64,000 nt of DNA, from positions 173,122-237,121 of the forward strand of contig NZ_JNWO01000014.1 in the NCBI RefSeq assembly GCF_000716435.1, read 5' to 3'. The DNA comes from Streptomyces xylophagus. Its GTDB lineage: Bacteria > Actinomycetota > Actinomycetes > Streptomycetales > Streptomycetaceae. The position numbers and the translations under genes are program-made. How positions within the stretch are numbered: position 1 is the stretch's first letter; each line of letters begins with the position of its first letter. Below are positions 15,591-23,561 of the stretch, piece by piece. The notes under the pieces were generated by a model that had not been told where the DNA came from, did not search any database, and was given only the letters and a program-made list of their open reading frames with translations.

Positions 15591-17111
15591 TTACGCGGTC
15601 GTCAGGGGCAGCGCGGCGAAGGCGTGGTGTTCCCAAAGTTGGCGGGCGGCCTCCTCCGGGTACGCGGTCACCGTCGGTTCGGTGTCGAGGAGTTGGACGA
15701 GGCGGCGCTCGACGTCGTACGCGGGCCAGCCCGGGTCACCCGTGGCGGCGAAGGCAGTCCACGCGGAGCGGAAGCGGGCGGAGAGCGCCTCGGTCTCGGG
15801 GGTGGGCTCGGGCCCGATCAGCATGGCGCCGAGACCGCCGTACACGCCGAAGGTCAGGGGTACGTCGAGGCCGTGGCAGGCGCCCAGGGCGCCGTCGTTG
15901 GCAGGCGCGGCCCAGGTGAGTTCGTACACGTGCGCCCGGCCACCGCCGGCCACCTGCGCCTCCGCGAGGTGCAGCGAGGGCATGCGGAACAGCCAGTCCG
16001 ACTGCACCAGTTCGAACAGGTACTCCGCGGAGGCGTCCGGGAACGCGGTGCGGTATGCCCGTTCGGCGTCCGGTGTCGGCCCGAACAGGCCCAATGCCGT
16101 CGAGGCCAGGCCCTCGTCCACCCGGCCGAGCAGGCCACCGAGCATCAGGAAGAGGCGGTACTCGTCCCGGTTGTGCCCGGCGATCAGCTCCACGTCCCGC
16201 GCGGCGCCGTCCGCGACGGCCTGCCATGGCGCGGTGGGCAGGACGTCGCCGTCGACGACGGGCGAGAAGGGGGTCGGGGTGAGAGCCACCGGACCCCACC
16301 GGTGGACGTACTCACGCATCCGGGCGGTCAGCGCGGCTCCCGCCGCAGGCAGCTTGCGCGGGTCCACACCGGACAGGTCGGCGACCGTCGGGCGCAGCCC
16401 CAGCTCGCCTGCCAGGGCCTCGGCGATGTCACCGGCCAGCGCGGAGGAGAAGAACGTGCCCGGCACGCTCTGGGTGATCGCCCTCCGGAACAGACCCCGC
16501 GCCCGCGGCATGGCCATCAGCGCGGCGATGGACCCGGCACCCGCGGATTCACCGAAGACGGTGACCTGTTCGGGGTCGCCCCCGAAGGCGGTGATGTTCT
16601 CGCGCACCCACTCCAGGGCAGCGACCTGATCGAGCAGACCACGGTTCGCGGGCGCCCCCTCGATCAGGGCGAACCCCTCCATGCCGACTCGGTAGTTGAG
16701 GGTGACCACGACCAGCTCGCCATCACGGGCGAGCCGGCTGCCGTCGTAGGCCGGGTCGTCGGCGGAACCGTACTTGTACGCGCCGCCGTAGATCCACACC
16801 ATCACGGGCCGTCGCGCGGCCGGGTCCGACTCCGGGGTCCAGATGTTGACCGTCAGCCAGTCGTCACCGGCCGGAAGTCCGGCAGGCGGCTCGACCTCGG
16901 GGCCCATCGGCTCCTGCGGAGGCGGCGGACCGAACGCGAACGCATCCCGTACGCCGTCCCAGCCGTCCACCGGTCGCGGCGCCCCGAAGCGCGCCTCACC
17001 CACCGGCGGCTGCGCGAACGGGATACCCCGGAACACCTCCAGACCACCCTCGCGGCGACCGCGAACCGCGCCCGCCACCGTCCTCACCTCAGGGAACTCG
17101 CCACTGCTCAT
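15591..17111 (-). CDS. type B carboxylesterase
   Basis: A 506-residue alpha/beta hydrolase of the COesterase family. The nucleophile elbow GESAGA, the oxyanion loop MVWIYGGAYKYGS, the acid-region GHNRDEYRLF and the histidine region GACHGLDVPLTF are all present, and the N-terminus shows FRGIPFAQPPVGEARF, so the catalytic triad is complete. No signal peptide, hence cytoplasmic. GAGGAG precedes the ATG by 6 bases. Hydrolyses an unknown ester; p-nitrobenzyl-esterase-like. It is divergent from an SDR gene and its transcription ends at the hairpin at 15532-15562. Confidence 0.92.
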   Translation of the reverse strand: MSSGEFPEVRTVAGAVRGRREGGLEVFRGIPFAQPPVGEARFGAPRPVDGWDGVRDAFAFGPPPPQEPMGPEVEPPAGLPAGDDWLTVNIWTPESDPAARRPVMVWIYGGAYKYGSADDPAYDGSRLARDGELVVVTLNYRVGMEGFALIEGAPANRGLLDQVAALEWVRENITAFGGDPEQVTVFGESAGAGSIAALMAMPRARGLFRRAITQSVPGTFFSSALAGDIAEALAGELGLRPTVADLSGVDPRKLPAAGAALTARMREYVHRWGPVALTPTPFSPVVDGDVLPTAPWQAVADGAARDVELIAGHNRDEYRLFLMLGGLLGRVDEGLASTALGLFGPTPDAERAYRTAFPDASAEYLFELVQSDWLFRMPSLHLAEAQVAGGGRAHVYELTWAAPANDGALGACHGLDVPLTFGVYGGLGAMLIGPEPTPETEALSARFRSAWTAFAATGDPGWPAYDVERRLVQLLDTEPTVTAYPEEAARQLWEHHAFAALPLTTA

Positions 17112-17398
17112 CGGTGACTCCTCAAAGGACCGGCTGCCGGGCAGGCGATCCGCGTACGGAATTCGATTCAGGTGAGACTCATGTCCATTCTCAGTGAATC
17201 ATATTTCACCAGGCGAACTTTCTCGACTGTCTCGGGCCACCGCTCCAACGGTGTCCGTTGAAAGCGGAACAAGCTCATCCCTGTGGATGTTGGTCGCTAG
17301 GTCGGACCAGGGTCCTCCCAGCTCGCCTGCCCTGGTGGCGACATCGGTCGGCGCACTGTCGCGCCCCGTTTCAACACTCAGCAGAAGGAGTAGCGATC
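17112..17398. other. divergent intergenic region between esterase and SDR genes
   Basis: About 290 bases without a gene. It contains an AT-rich patch with TGAATCATATTTCA (17196-17209), an imperfect inverted repeat close to the esterase promoter side, and the ribosome binding site AAGGAG ahead of the SDR. I see no convincing operator or structured RNA otherwise. Confidence 0.4.
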
Positions 17399-18058
17399 AT
17401 GACCAAGGGATCCGCGCTTATCGTCGGAGTCGGCCCCGGCCTCGGCCTCGCCCTTGCGGAAGCCTTCGCCAGGGACGGCCACCCCGTGGCGCTGTTCGGG
17501 CGTGACGCCGGGCGCTTGGACAAGTACGCGTCCGAGCTGACCGCCGAGGGCCACGCAGCGCGCGCCTACTCGGTGGACGCGGCCGATCCCGAAGGCCTGG
17601 AGGCTGCGCTCACTCGTGCCGCGGACGAATCCGGGTCACCGGACGTGCTCGTGTACAACGCGGCCCTGATGAGCGCCGACACGCCCACCGAGCTGGACGC
17701 AAGGGAGTTCGCGCAGACCCTCGCGGTCAACGTCACCGGAGCCGTCGTCGCGGCCCGGACGGTTCTCCCACTCCTGCGCGACGACCGAGGGAGCCTGCTG
17801 TTCACCGGTGGTGGTCTGGCTCTGGACCCCTCGCCCGACTACACGTCCCTGTCGGTGAGCAAGGCGTCGCTGCGGGCGTACGTCCAGTCTCTGCACAAGC
17901 AGCAGCAAGGCTCCGGCGTGCACGTGACCACCGTGACGGTCGCCGGCGCCATCGGTGGTGACAACCCGCGCTTCTCTCCCGAGAACCTGGCCGCGGCCTA
18001 CCTGAACCTGCATCAGCAGCCGCAGGACCAGTGGGAGGCCGAGCTCCTCTACGTCTGA
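17399..18058 (+). CDS. short-chain dehydrogenase/reductase family protein with atypical active site
   Basis: A 219-residue Rossmann-fold protein: nucleotide-binding GVGPGLGLALA at residues 9-19, GRDAGRLDKYA for the cofactor 2'-site, and VYNAALM (equivalent of NNAG). In the catalytic region the sequence reads DYTSLSVSKASL: the Lys of YxxxK is kept, but the position four residues earlier is Leu, with a Tyr three residues before that, so the classical Ser-Tyr-Lys arrangement is altered. AAGGAG precedes the ATG at 17399. The TetR gene downstream on the opposite strand may or may not be related. Could be a reductase with shifted Tyr or a non-catalytic binder. Confidence 0.85.
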   Translation: MTKGSALIVGVGPGLGLALAEAFARDGHPVALFGRDAGRLDKYASELTAEGHAARAYSVDAADPEGLEAALTRAADESGSPDVLVYNAALMSADTPTELDAREFAQTLAVNVTGAVVAARTVLPLLRDDRGSLLFTGGGLALDPSPDYTSLSVSKASLRAYVQSLHKQQQGSGVHVTTVTVAGAIGGDNPRFSPENLAAAYLNLHQQPQDQWEAELLYV

Positions 18059-18203
18059 TCGCGTGAAGCCGGTTACGGCAGCATCGGGGACGCCTGGGCC
18101 ATGAGGCGAGAACGGCCGGAGGGGTTGGCTACGTGGTGAAGCGTGGCCGGCCCGTCTGTCGCGAACGCCTCAACTCCACGTCCCGCAGCGACCCCGAGCC
18201 GTA

Positions 18204-18812
18204 TCAGTCGAGCGCGTGGCCGCGGCCGGTCCGCAGGATCTCGTCGGACAGCTCGGGCTCGACCTGGCGTACGGCGCGGGCGAGCACCAGCGCGCCGACC
18301 AGTTCGCTGAGCAGGCGGACGGCCCTGTTGCGGGCCTCGCCCGGGTCGAGCTCGTGCCCTTTCTCCTCGGCTTCGCGCAGGAACTCGGCGGCGAAGCCGA
18401 GGAGATAGCCCTCGACGCCCTCGGCGTACGCGCTCTGCACGGCTTCGCCGTGCCGTCCGGCGTCGGTGACCAGGGAGGCGGAGGGGCAGCCGCCGTCCGG
18501 GGCGTCACGGTGCGCGCTGGACAGGTACCCGGCCACGACCCGCTCCAGCGGAGAGCCGGCCTGGCCGGGACCGTCCTCGATCGTCCGGGCCAGGCCCCCG
18601 AGCGAGGCGGCGAAGGAGGCACCGCACACCTCCACGACCAGATCGTCCTTGGAGGCGAAGTGGTTATAGAAGCCGCCGTGGGTGAGTCCGGCTTCCTTCA
18701 TCAACTCGGCGATACCGACCGCGTCTGTACCCCGCGAGCGAAACATACGGCCCGCAGCTTCGAGGATGTTGTGCCGGTTGCGGGCCTTGTCCTCCTTGGT
18801 GATCCGCGGCAT
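18204..18812 (-). CDS. TetR-family transcriptional regulator
   Basis: A 202-residue regulator with HTH at about residues 12-57 (NILEAAGRMFRSRGTDAVGI, THGGFYNHFASKDDLV), resembling the AcrR/NemR-like group; the single Cys in GGCPSASL is a common feature of redox- or electrophile-sensing members. GAGAGGA precedes the ATG. An operator-like palindrome lies 38 bases upstream, between it and the divergent VOC gene, pointing to autoregulation and control of the VOC protein. Confidence 0.88.
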   Translation of the reverse strand: MPRITKEDKARNRHNILEAAGRMFRSRGTDAVGIAELMKEAGLTHGGFYNHFASKDDLVVEVCGASFAASLGGLARTIEDGPGQAGSPLERVVAGYLSSAHRDAPDGGCPSASLVTDAGRHGEAVQSAYAEGVEGYLLGFAAEFLREAEEKGHELDPGEARNRAVRLLSELVGALVLARAVRQVEPELSDEILRTGRGHALD

Positions 18813-18850
18813 GACCGTCCTCTCGCATCGCTCTCGACTTGACCTTTTTA

Positions 18851-18867
18851 ATGATGCCTAACATCAT
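18851..18867. promoter_or_regulatory. TetR operator candidate between TetR and VOC genes
   Basis: ATGATG-CCTAA-CATCAT is a perfect 6-5-6 inverted repeat, extended by near-symmetric TTA and AAC flanks. It sits 38 bases ahead of the TetR start and 115 ahead of the VOC start, in the AT-rich part of the divergent promoter region. Confidence 0.65.
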
Positions 18868-18981
18868 AACCAAGGCCCCCATGACGCTACTCCTGCTGCC
18901 CGCTCGACCTGGCAGGCGCAGATGTGGGTGCGCGGCCTGTTTCGGCGCCCCTTCATCGCCAACTGAGCAAGGAAGATCCCC

Positions 18982-19329
18982 GTGAGCAGCAACATCCGAG
19001 CCATCGTCGCGAACGTCGAAGTAGAGAACCTCGAAGACGCGATCCCTCTCTACCAGGCCCTGGCCGGAGACGCGGAAGTCCGCCGCTTCCCCTACCGCGA
19101 ACTGGAGGTGGCACTGGTAGGACCCTTTCTGCTCTACTCCGGCCCGCTGGAGAAGTACGTCTCGCAGAACGCGACCGTCGTCGTCGAATCCCTGACGCCC
19201 GTTCTCGACGCCCTCGGCAAGGCCGGCGCCGAGATCCTCGAAACTCCCAACGAAGTACCCAACGGCACCAGGATCGTCGCCCGCCACCCCGACGGCTCCG
19301 TCTTCGAGTACATGCAGCCTCGCTCCTGA
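18982..19329 (+). CDS. VOC superfamily (glyoxalase/bleomycin-resistance fold) protein
   Basis: A 115-residue single-domain VOC protein beginning at a GTG with AAGGAA upstream. It shows the paired beta-alpha-beta modules: AIVANVEVENLEDAIPLYQAL and VESLTPVLDALGKAGAEIL, ending ARHPDGSVFEYMQP, where the final Glu fits a metal-ligand position; the usual N-terminal His ligand is not evident. Could be an isomerase, dioxygenase-like or drug-binding protein. Probably controlled by the divergent TetR protein. Confidence 0.75.
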   Translation: MSSNIRAIVANVEVENLEDAIPLYQALAGDAEVRRFPYRELEVALVGPFLLYSGPLEKYVSQNATVVVESLTPVLDALGKAGAEILETPNEVPNGTRIVARHPDGSVFEYMQPRS

Positions 19330-19443
19330 GCCCCGAGCGCCCGCATCGTCGTGAGGCGGCGCGCAGGCAGCAGCGGCAAGAGTCCCAGGGCACTCGATTG
19401 CCCCCCGCCGACCAAAAGGCCCGGTCAGAACTCTTCCATCGAG

Positions 19444-20841
19444 TCAGCGGCCCTTGCGGACCCGGGCCGCCGCGCGGGCTTCCGCGGTCTTGCGGGCCTC
19501 GGCGGCCTTGCGGGACTCCTTCGCGGGGCGGCCCGAGCGGGTGCCCATGCCGCGGAAGGGGGCGTTGCCGCCGCTGGTCTTCGTGCCGGTCGGCGGGCGT
19601 TTGGCGCCGGTGATGGCGGTCAGCTTCTCCTCGCCCGAGCGCACCTGTGTGACGGTCGGGCGGATGCTGGCGTCGGACATCATCCGGTTCACGTCGCGCC
19701 GCTGGTTGGGGGTGACGAGGGTGACCACGCTCCCGGACTCCCCGGCGCGTGCCGTGCGGCCGGCCCGGTGCAGGTAGTCCTTGGCGTCGGCCGGCGGGTC
19801 GACGTTGACGACGAGGTCGAGCGCGTCGATGTGAATACCCCGGGCGGCGACGTTGGTGGCCACCAGCACGGTGACCTCACCGTCCTTGAACTGGCCGAGC
19901 GTGTGCGTGCGTTGGGGCTGCGACTTGCCGCTGTGCAGGGCGGCCGCCCGTACGCCGCTGGCCCGCAGGTGACGGGTGAACTGGTCCACACCGGCCTTGG
20001 TGTCGAGGAACATCAGCACCCGGCCGTCCCGCGCGGCGATCTCGGTCGCCGTCGCGTACTTGTCGGCGGCGTGGATGTTCAGCACGTGGTGGTCCATCGT
20101 CGTGACCGAGCCCGCGGCCCGGTCGACCGACGCGACGACGGGGTCGTGAAGGTAGTCCTTGACCAGTTGGTCGACGTCACGGTCGAGCGTGGCCGAGAAC
20201 AGCAGCCGCTGCCCGTCGGGGCGGACCTGGTCCAGGATCTCCGAGACCTGCGGCAGGAACCCCAGGTCGCACATCTGGTCCGCCTCGTCCAGCACGGTGA
20301 TCCGCACATGGTTGAGAATGCAGTCCCGGCGTGACACCAGATCGGCCAGCCGCCCCGGCGTCGCGACGACCACCTCGACGCCGGTCCGGAGCAACGCCTG
20401 CTGCCGGTTGATCGACAGGCCGCCGACCACCGTCGCCAGCCGCACACCCACTGTCCGCGCGTACGGCTCGAGCGCGTCGCTCACCTGCTGGGCGAGCTCC
20501 CGGGTCGGCACCAGGACGAGTGCGAGCGGCCGCTTCGACTCCGCCCGCCGGCCCGCGGTCCGTACGAGCAGCGCGAGTCCGAAGGCAAGCGTCTTGCCGG
20601 AGCCGGTGCGCGCCCGGCCCAGCACATCCCGGCCGGCCAGCGCGTCGGGCAGGGTCGCCGCCTGGATCGGGAAGGGCTCCGTCACCCCGAGGCCGGTCAT
20701 CGTCGCCACCAGCTCGGGCGGCAGCCCGAACCCGTCGAAGGAAGCGACCGGCGACGGGTTCGCGGAGACCGCGCGGGGCGCCGGTGCCGACCCGTCCTCG
20801 TCGGCACGGGAGTGTCCGGAGGCCGGCGGCTTCGCGTTCAT
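19444..20841 (-). CDS. DEAD-box ATP-dependent RNA helicase
   Basis: A 465-residue RNA helicase with every core motif: Q-motif region FDGFGLPPELV, Walker A ARTGSGKT, PTRELA, TPGRL, DEAD (LDEADQMCD), SAT (LFSATLD), and HRAGRTARAG in the second RecA lobe, then a basic Arg/Lys-rich tail (residues about 410-465) typical of cold-shock helicases. The ATG at 20841 is chosen over 20925 because AGGAAGG precedes it. The leader carries a 12-bp perfect hairpin and a TAAAAT -10 element further up, so expression may be controlled by RNA structure that the helicase itself can open. Acts in ribosome assembly or mRNA turnover. Confidence 0.93.
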   Translation of the reverse strand: MNAKPPASGHSRADEDGSAPAPRAVSANPSPVASFDGFGLPPELVATMTGLGVTEPFPIQAATLPDALAGRDVLGRARTGSGKTLAFGLALLVRTAGRRAESKRPLALVLVPTRELAQQVSDALEPYARTVGVRLATVVGGLSINRQQALLRTGVEVVVATPGRLADLVSRRDCILNHVRITVLDEADQMCDLGFLPQVSEILDQVRPDGQRLLFSATLDRDVDQLVKDYLHDPVVASVDRAAGSVTTMDHHVLNIHAADKYATATEIAARDGRVLMFLDTKAGVDQFTRHLRASGVRAAALHSGKSQPQRTHTLGQFKDGEVTVLVATNVAARGIHIDALDLVVNVDPPADAKDYLHRAGRTARAGESGSVVTLVTPNQRRDVNRMMSDASIRPTVTQVRSGEEKLTAITGAKRPPTGTKTSGGNAPFRGMGTRSGRPAKESRKAAEARKTAEARAAARVRKGR

Positions 20842-20874
20842 GGGGAACCTTCCTGGGTCTGATGCCCGCAACGC

Positions 20875-20908
20875 GCTGGGGCCCGTACCTCTTGGCACGG
20901 GCCCCAGC
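20875..20908 (-). promoter_or_regulatory. leader-RNA hairpin upstream of the DEAD-box helicase
   Basis: GCTGGGGCCCGT and ACGGGCCCCAGC (12-base perfect arms, 10-base loop) lie 34-67 bases ahead of the helicase start. There is no U-tract, and a probable -10 lies only 20 bases further upstream, so the hairpin would be at the very 5' end of the transcript. Such a stem could stabilise the message or regulate it with temperature or helicase level. Confidence 0.6.
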
Positions 20909-20927
20909 GGTGTCGAAGCGTTCACCC

Positions 20928-20933
20928 ATTTTA
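20928..20933 (-). promoter_or_regulatory. -10 element of the helicase promoter
   Basis: On the minus strand the hexamer reads TAAAAT, one change from TATAAT and conspicuous in GC-rich DNA. No good -35 is visible. Transcription would start near 20921, about 80 bases before the start codon. Confidence 0.5.
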
Positions 20934-20989
20934 CCAGCGGACACCCGAGGCACCGGCCTGAGCTCTTTCAGGTACGCCGCGAGGAGGGC

Positions 20990-21220
20990 TCAGGGCTTGA
21001 GCGTGAAGGTGAAGGTGAAGGTGAAGGTGAAGGTGAAGGTGAAGGTGAAGGTGAAGGTGAAGTCTCCGGAGAGCCTGCCGCTCAGCCGGACTGCCGAGAC
21101 AAGGTTCCCCTCGGCGATCGATCCCTCGACCTCGGCCCGCGAAAGACCGCGCCCTTCAGCGATCAGCCGCACGGGCCGGACCGGGATCCGCGCCGCGAAG
21201 CAAACCCGGACGTCGATCAC
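20990..21220 (-). CDS. hypothetical protein ending in a (Phe-Thr)10 run
   Basis: A possible 76-residue protein starting at GTG 21220 (VIDVRVCFAARIPVRPVRL...), followed by RAEVEGSIAEGNLVSAVRLSG and a C-terminal FT dipeptide repeated ten times, encoded by the hexanucleotide repeat at 21003-21062, then LKP. A longer frame to ATG 21403 exists but its extra part looks non-coding. The alternating pattern would form an extended beta-strand. I do not recognise the family; it may instead be non-coding DNA or a remnant. The position between the helicase promoter and a HAD gene gives no functional clue. Confidence 0.4.
   Translation of the reverse strand: MIDVRVCFAARIPVRPVRLIAEGRGLSRAEVEGSIAEGNLVSAVRLSGRLSGDFTFTFTFTFTFTFTFTFTFTLKP
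21003..21062 (+). repeat. hexanucleotide microsatellite (GTGAAG)10
   Basis: Ten perfect head-to-tail copies of GTGAAG. On the minus strand they extend an open frame as alternating Phe-Thr, on the plus strand as Val-Lys. The unit is a multiple of three, so slippage would change length without breaking the frame. Confidence 0.95.
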
Positions 21221-21419
21221 CTCGCGGTCCTGGCAGTCCGACCCGCCGGTGTCGGCGCCCCCAGGCGCCGTCCCAGTCGAGAGCGATGCGGTGACGGCGC
21301 CGCACGACCGGATCCTGGAGCAACTCGGCTGCCAGGCCAGGGGAGTTGCCGTGCACCTGGTCCAGCAGTCCAGATCGTACGGAACGCAGAAATATGTCGA
21401 CAACCGGCCTGAAACTCCG

Positions 21420-22109
21420 CTAGAAATCGGCGAGTTGGTCGGCCAAGTCGGCCAGGCCGTCGGCGTGGAGGTCGAACCGGTCCGCGGAGGTGGGCGGGTC
21501 GCCGACGGGACGGGCGACGTAGGCGGTGCGCAGGCCGAGGCGTTGCGCTCCGCGCAGATCCCAGGCGTGGGCGGCGACCATCAGGAGCCGTTCCGCCGGC
21601 CGACCGGAAACGGTGACGGCCAACTGGTACACCGCCGGGTCGGGCTTGTAGGTCCGGGCCTCCTCCGCGGACAGGGCCTGATGCCAGCGCAGGCCGGCAT
21701 GCGCGTTGAGTTCCAACAACGCCGTCCGGCTCGCATTGGAGAGCCCGATCAGCGGGAACCGTTCGGCGAGTCGGGCGAGCCCCGCCACCGTGTCGGGCCA
21801 CGGCGGAAGCCGACGCCCCGACCGGGCCAGCGCCTCTACGGCATCCGGCTCGTCGACTCCGACGGCCTCGGCGACGAGCCGGGCGGCCTCCAGGTCGAGG
21901 AAGTCACTGGGGAGGTAGGGCCGGTCGCCGCCGAGAATGCGCCGCTGCTCGCGGTCGATGTGCCGCTGCCACAGCGACAGAAGCCGCTCGATCCCGGAAT
22001 CGTCGAGCAATGGGTCGAGCATACGAATGCCGGTGCGGATACCGGCGGGTTCATCGACGAGCGTTCCGAGCACGTCGAATACGACGGCATCGATGTCCAG
22101 CTCTGGCAT
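21420..22109 (-). CDS. HAD superfamily hydrolase, haloacid dehalogenase type II
   Basis: A 229-residue HAD enzyme. Asp12 in VVFDVLGTL is the nucleophile; motif II is PLIGLSNAS, motif III Lys lies in ARTYKPDPAVY, and the C-terminal AAHAWDLRGAQRLGLRTAYVAR is characteristic of L-2-haloacid dehalogenases. The ATG at 22109 has AGGAG 8 bases upstream, better than the ATG at 22160. It would hydrolyse a C-halogen or phosphate ester bond; family members with this C-terminal block are usually annotated as haloacid dehalogenases. Stands alone on its strand. Confidence 0.88.
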   Translation of the reverse strand: MPELDIDAVVFDVLGTLVDEPAGIRTGIRMLDPLLDDSGIERLLSLWQRHIDREQRRILGGDRPYLPSDFLDLEAARLVAEAVGVDEPDAVEALARSGRRLPPWPDTVAGLARLAERFPLIGLSNASRTALLELNAHAGLRWHQALSAEEARTYKPDPAVYQLAVTVSGRPAERLLMVAAHAWDLRGAQRLGLRTAYVARPVGDPPTSADRFDLHADGLADLADQLADF

Positions 22110-22405
22110 GGGCGAGGTCTCCTGGACGAAGTAGGGGCGCGGGAGCGGCTGTTGATCCAACGCGTAGGGAAACCACCGGATTCCGGAAGGACCCGGTGAC
22201 GCACCGAAACGTCCCGCTCTGCCTCATCGGCGAGGAAGGGCGATGCCGGGGGCGATACCTGGAAGCCTTCGCCGATTGAGTCGGCGTGCTGCCCACGAAG
22301 TCGATTTTCGCGTCGGCGCACAGTCCTTTCCCGTGGGCGTGGTGTCCGGGCGGAACCGTCGAGACGGCAGTACGGAGGTTCGCGAGCATCTGATATATCG
22401 CTGGT
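22110..22405. other. divergent intergenic region holding one copy of a dispersed 41-bp repeat
   Basis: About 300 bases between the HAD and flavin reductase genes. The stretch 22312-22352 is repeated with 36 of 41 matches at 24496-24536. Just before the flavin reductase start there is GATATATC (22392-22399), AT-rich and 6 bases from the ATG, so that gene may be transcribed as a leaderless message. Nothing else is recognisable. Confidence 0.5.
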
Positions 22406-23014
22406 ATGCGCACTGAATACAACCTGGCCCAGCTGGAGCCGTTCGCGGTGTATCGCCTGCTCACCTCGACTGTTCTTCCGCGCCCCATCGCCTGGGTTTC
22501 GACCGTCTCCGCCGACGGCGTCGACAATCTCGCTCCGCACTCCTTCTTCACGGTCTCGTCTGTCACGCCGCCCATCGTCCAGTTCACTTCGGTCGGCCGT
22601 AAGGACTCGCTGCGCAACGTCGAGGCCACCGGGCAGTTCGTGGTCAACCTTGCCCCGGAGTCGCTCATCGAAGAAGTGAACAAGACCGCGACGGATTTCC
22701 CGGAAGGTGTCAGCGAGTTCGACGCCGTGGGACTGAAGCGCGAGGCCGGCGCACGGGTGAAGGCACCGCGCGTCGCCGGCTCCCCCGCGGCGCTGGAGTG
22801 CGAGCTGCACAGCACCCTCGGGCTGGGTGACTCCACCGTGGTCTTCGGACGGGTGGTGCACATCGCGATCGACGAAACCGTCCTGGACAACGGCCATCCC
22901 GAGGTGAATCGGATGCGCCCCCTGGCACGCCTGGGCAAGGACGAGTGGGGCACCCTCGGCGAAGTCCTCGACCTGCGCCGTATCCGATACGCCGACTGGC
23001 CCGAGTCGGACTGA
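22406..23014 (+). CDS. flavin reductase family protein (flavoredoxin/DIM6-NTAB type)
   Basis: A 202-residue FMN-binding split-barrel protein. Recognisable parts are VLPRPIAWVSTVSADGVDNLAPHSFFTVSS, split here as the RPIAWVST and APHSFF blocks that bind FMN, then FVVNLAPESL and FGRVVHIAID. It likely reduces or binds flavin for a partner oxygenase, though no oxygenase gene adjoins it. No Shine-Dalgarno sequence is visible; an AT-rich -10-like element ends 6 bases before the ATG, suggesting leaderless translation. Its 3' end abuts the aldehyde dehydrogenase remnant on the other strand. Confidence 0.88.
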   Translation: MRTEYNLAQLEPFAVYRLLTSTVLPRPIAWVSTVSADGVDNLAPHSFFTVSSVTPPIVQFTSVGRKDSLRNVEATGQFVVNLAPESLIEEVNKTATDFPEGVSEFDAVGLKREAGARVKAPRVAGSPAALECELHSTLGLGDSTVVFGRVVHIAIDETVLDNGHPEVNRMRPLARLGKDEWGTLGEVLDLRRIRYADWPESD

Positions 23015-23384
23015 GCCGGGCAGGCGGTCTCCGGGTCGGTCAGGACGTAGTCGGGGGCCACGCAGGTCTGGCCGGCGTTGAGGAACTCCCGCGCGCCAAC
23101 CGGTCGGCCACGACGGCGAGATCGGCATCCCCGTAGACGAACGCCGGTGATTTGCCGCCGAGTTCGAGGGCGACCAGGGTCAAATGCTCGGCGGCGGCAC
23201 GCAGGACGATACGGCCGACGACACCGTTGCCGGTGTAGAAGATGGGGCCGTTCTCCACGAACAGGGCACGCAGCCCGCGCAGTTGGGTGGTGCGCCACTC
23301 GACGGGCTTGGTGCGCCTGGTACGGAAGGTGGCGCGCAGCCGGGCGACGATGTCGGCGGACTGCTCGGGGCCGGACTGGTTCAC
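23015..23384 (-). pseudogene. aldehyde dehydrogenase remnant (internally deleted, frameshifted, truncated)
   Basis: Starting at GTG 23384 the frame encodes the NAD-dependent aldehyde dehydrogenase N-terminus ([21 protein letters not shown], shown in part, then [13 protein letters not shown]), jumps directly to [13 protein letters not shown] and LELGGKSPA (normally about 150 residues later), and then shifts frame near 23088-23098; the next frame continues [18 protein letters not shown], with the catalytic Cys. The C-terminal half is gone where the flavin reductase gene ends. Three independent lesions make this a clear decayed gene. Confidence 0.88.
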
Positions 23385-23561
23385 TGCGCCTCGCTGCTGG
23401 TGAGCGACCTGGGCCGCTTGGCCGGAGTCTCGTCGGCCTTCGGGGTACCAGGGCGGCCTGTCCGACACTTCCCGTCTGCCTCGCGCAGCCCTGCACTCAC
23501 TCTCGCCGCAGCGGGCGCGCGGCCCCCCCCTCCGACGACGACGGGAATGGTCGGACAGCCC

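Noticed and set aside
21003..21062. CRISPR array or iteron origin
   Set aside because: The unit is only 6 bp without spacers, and no cas, rep or DnaA-box-like sequences lie nearby.
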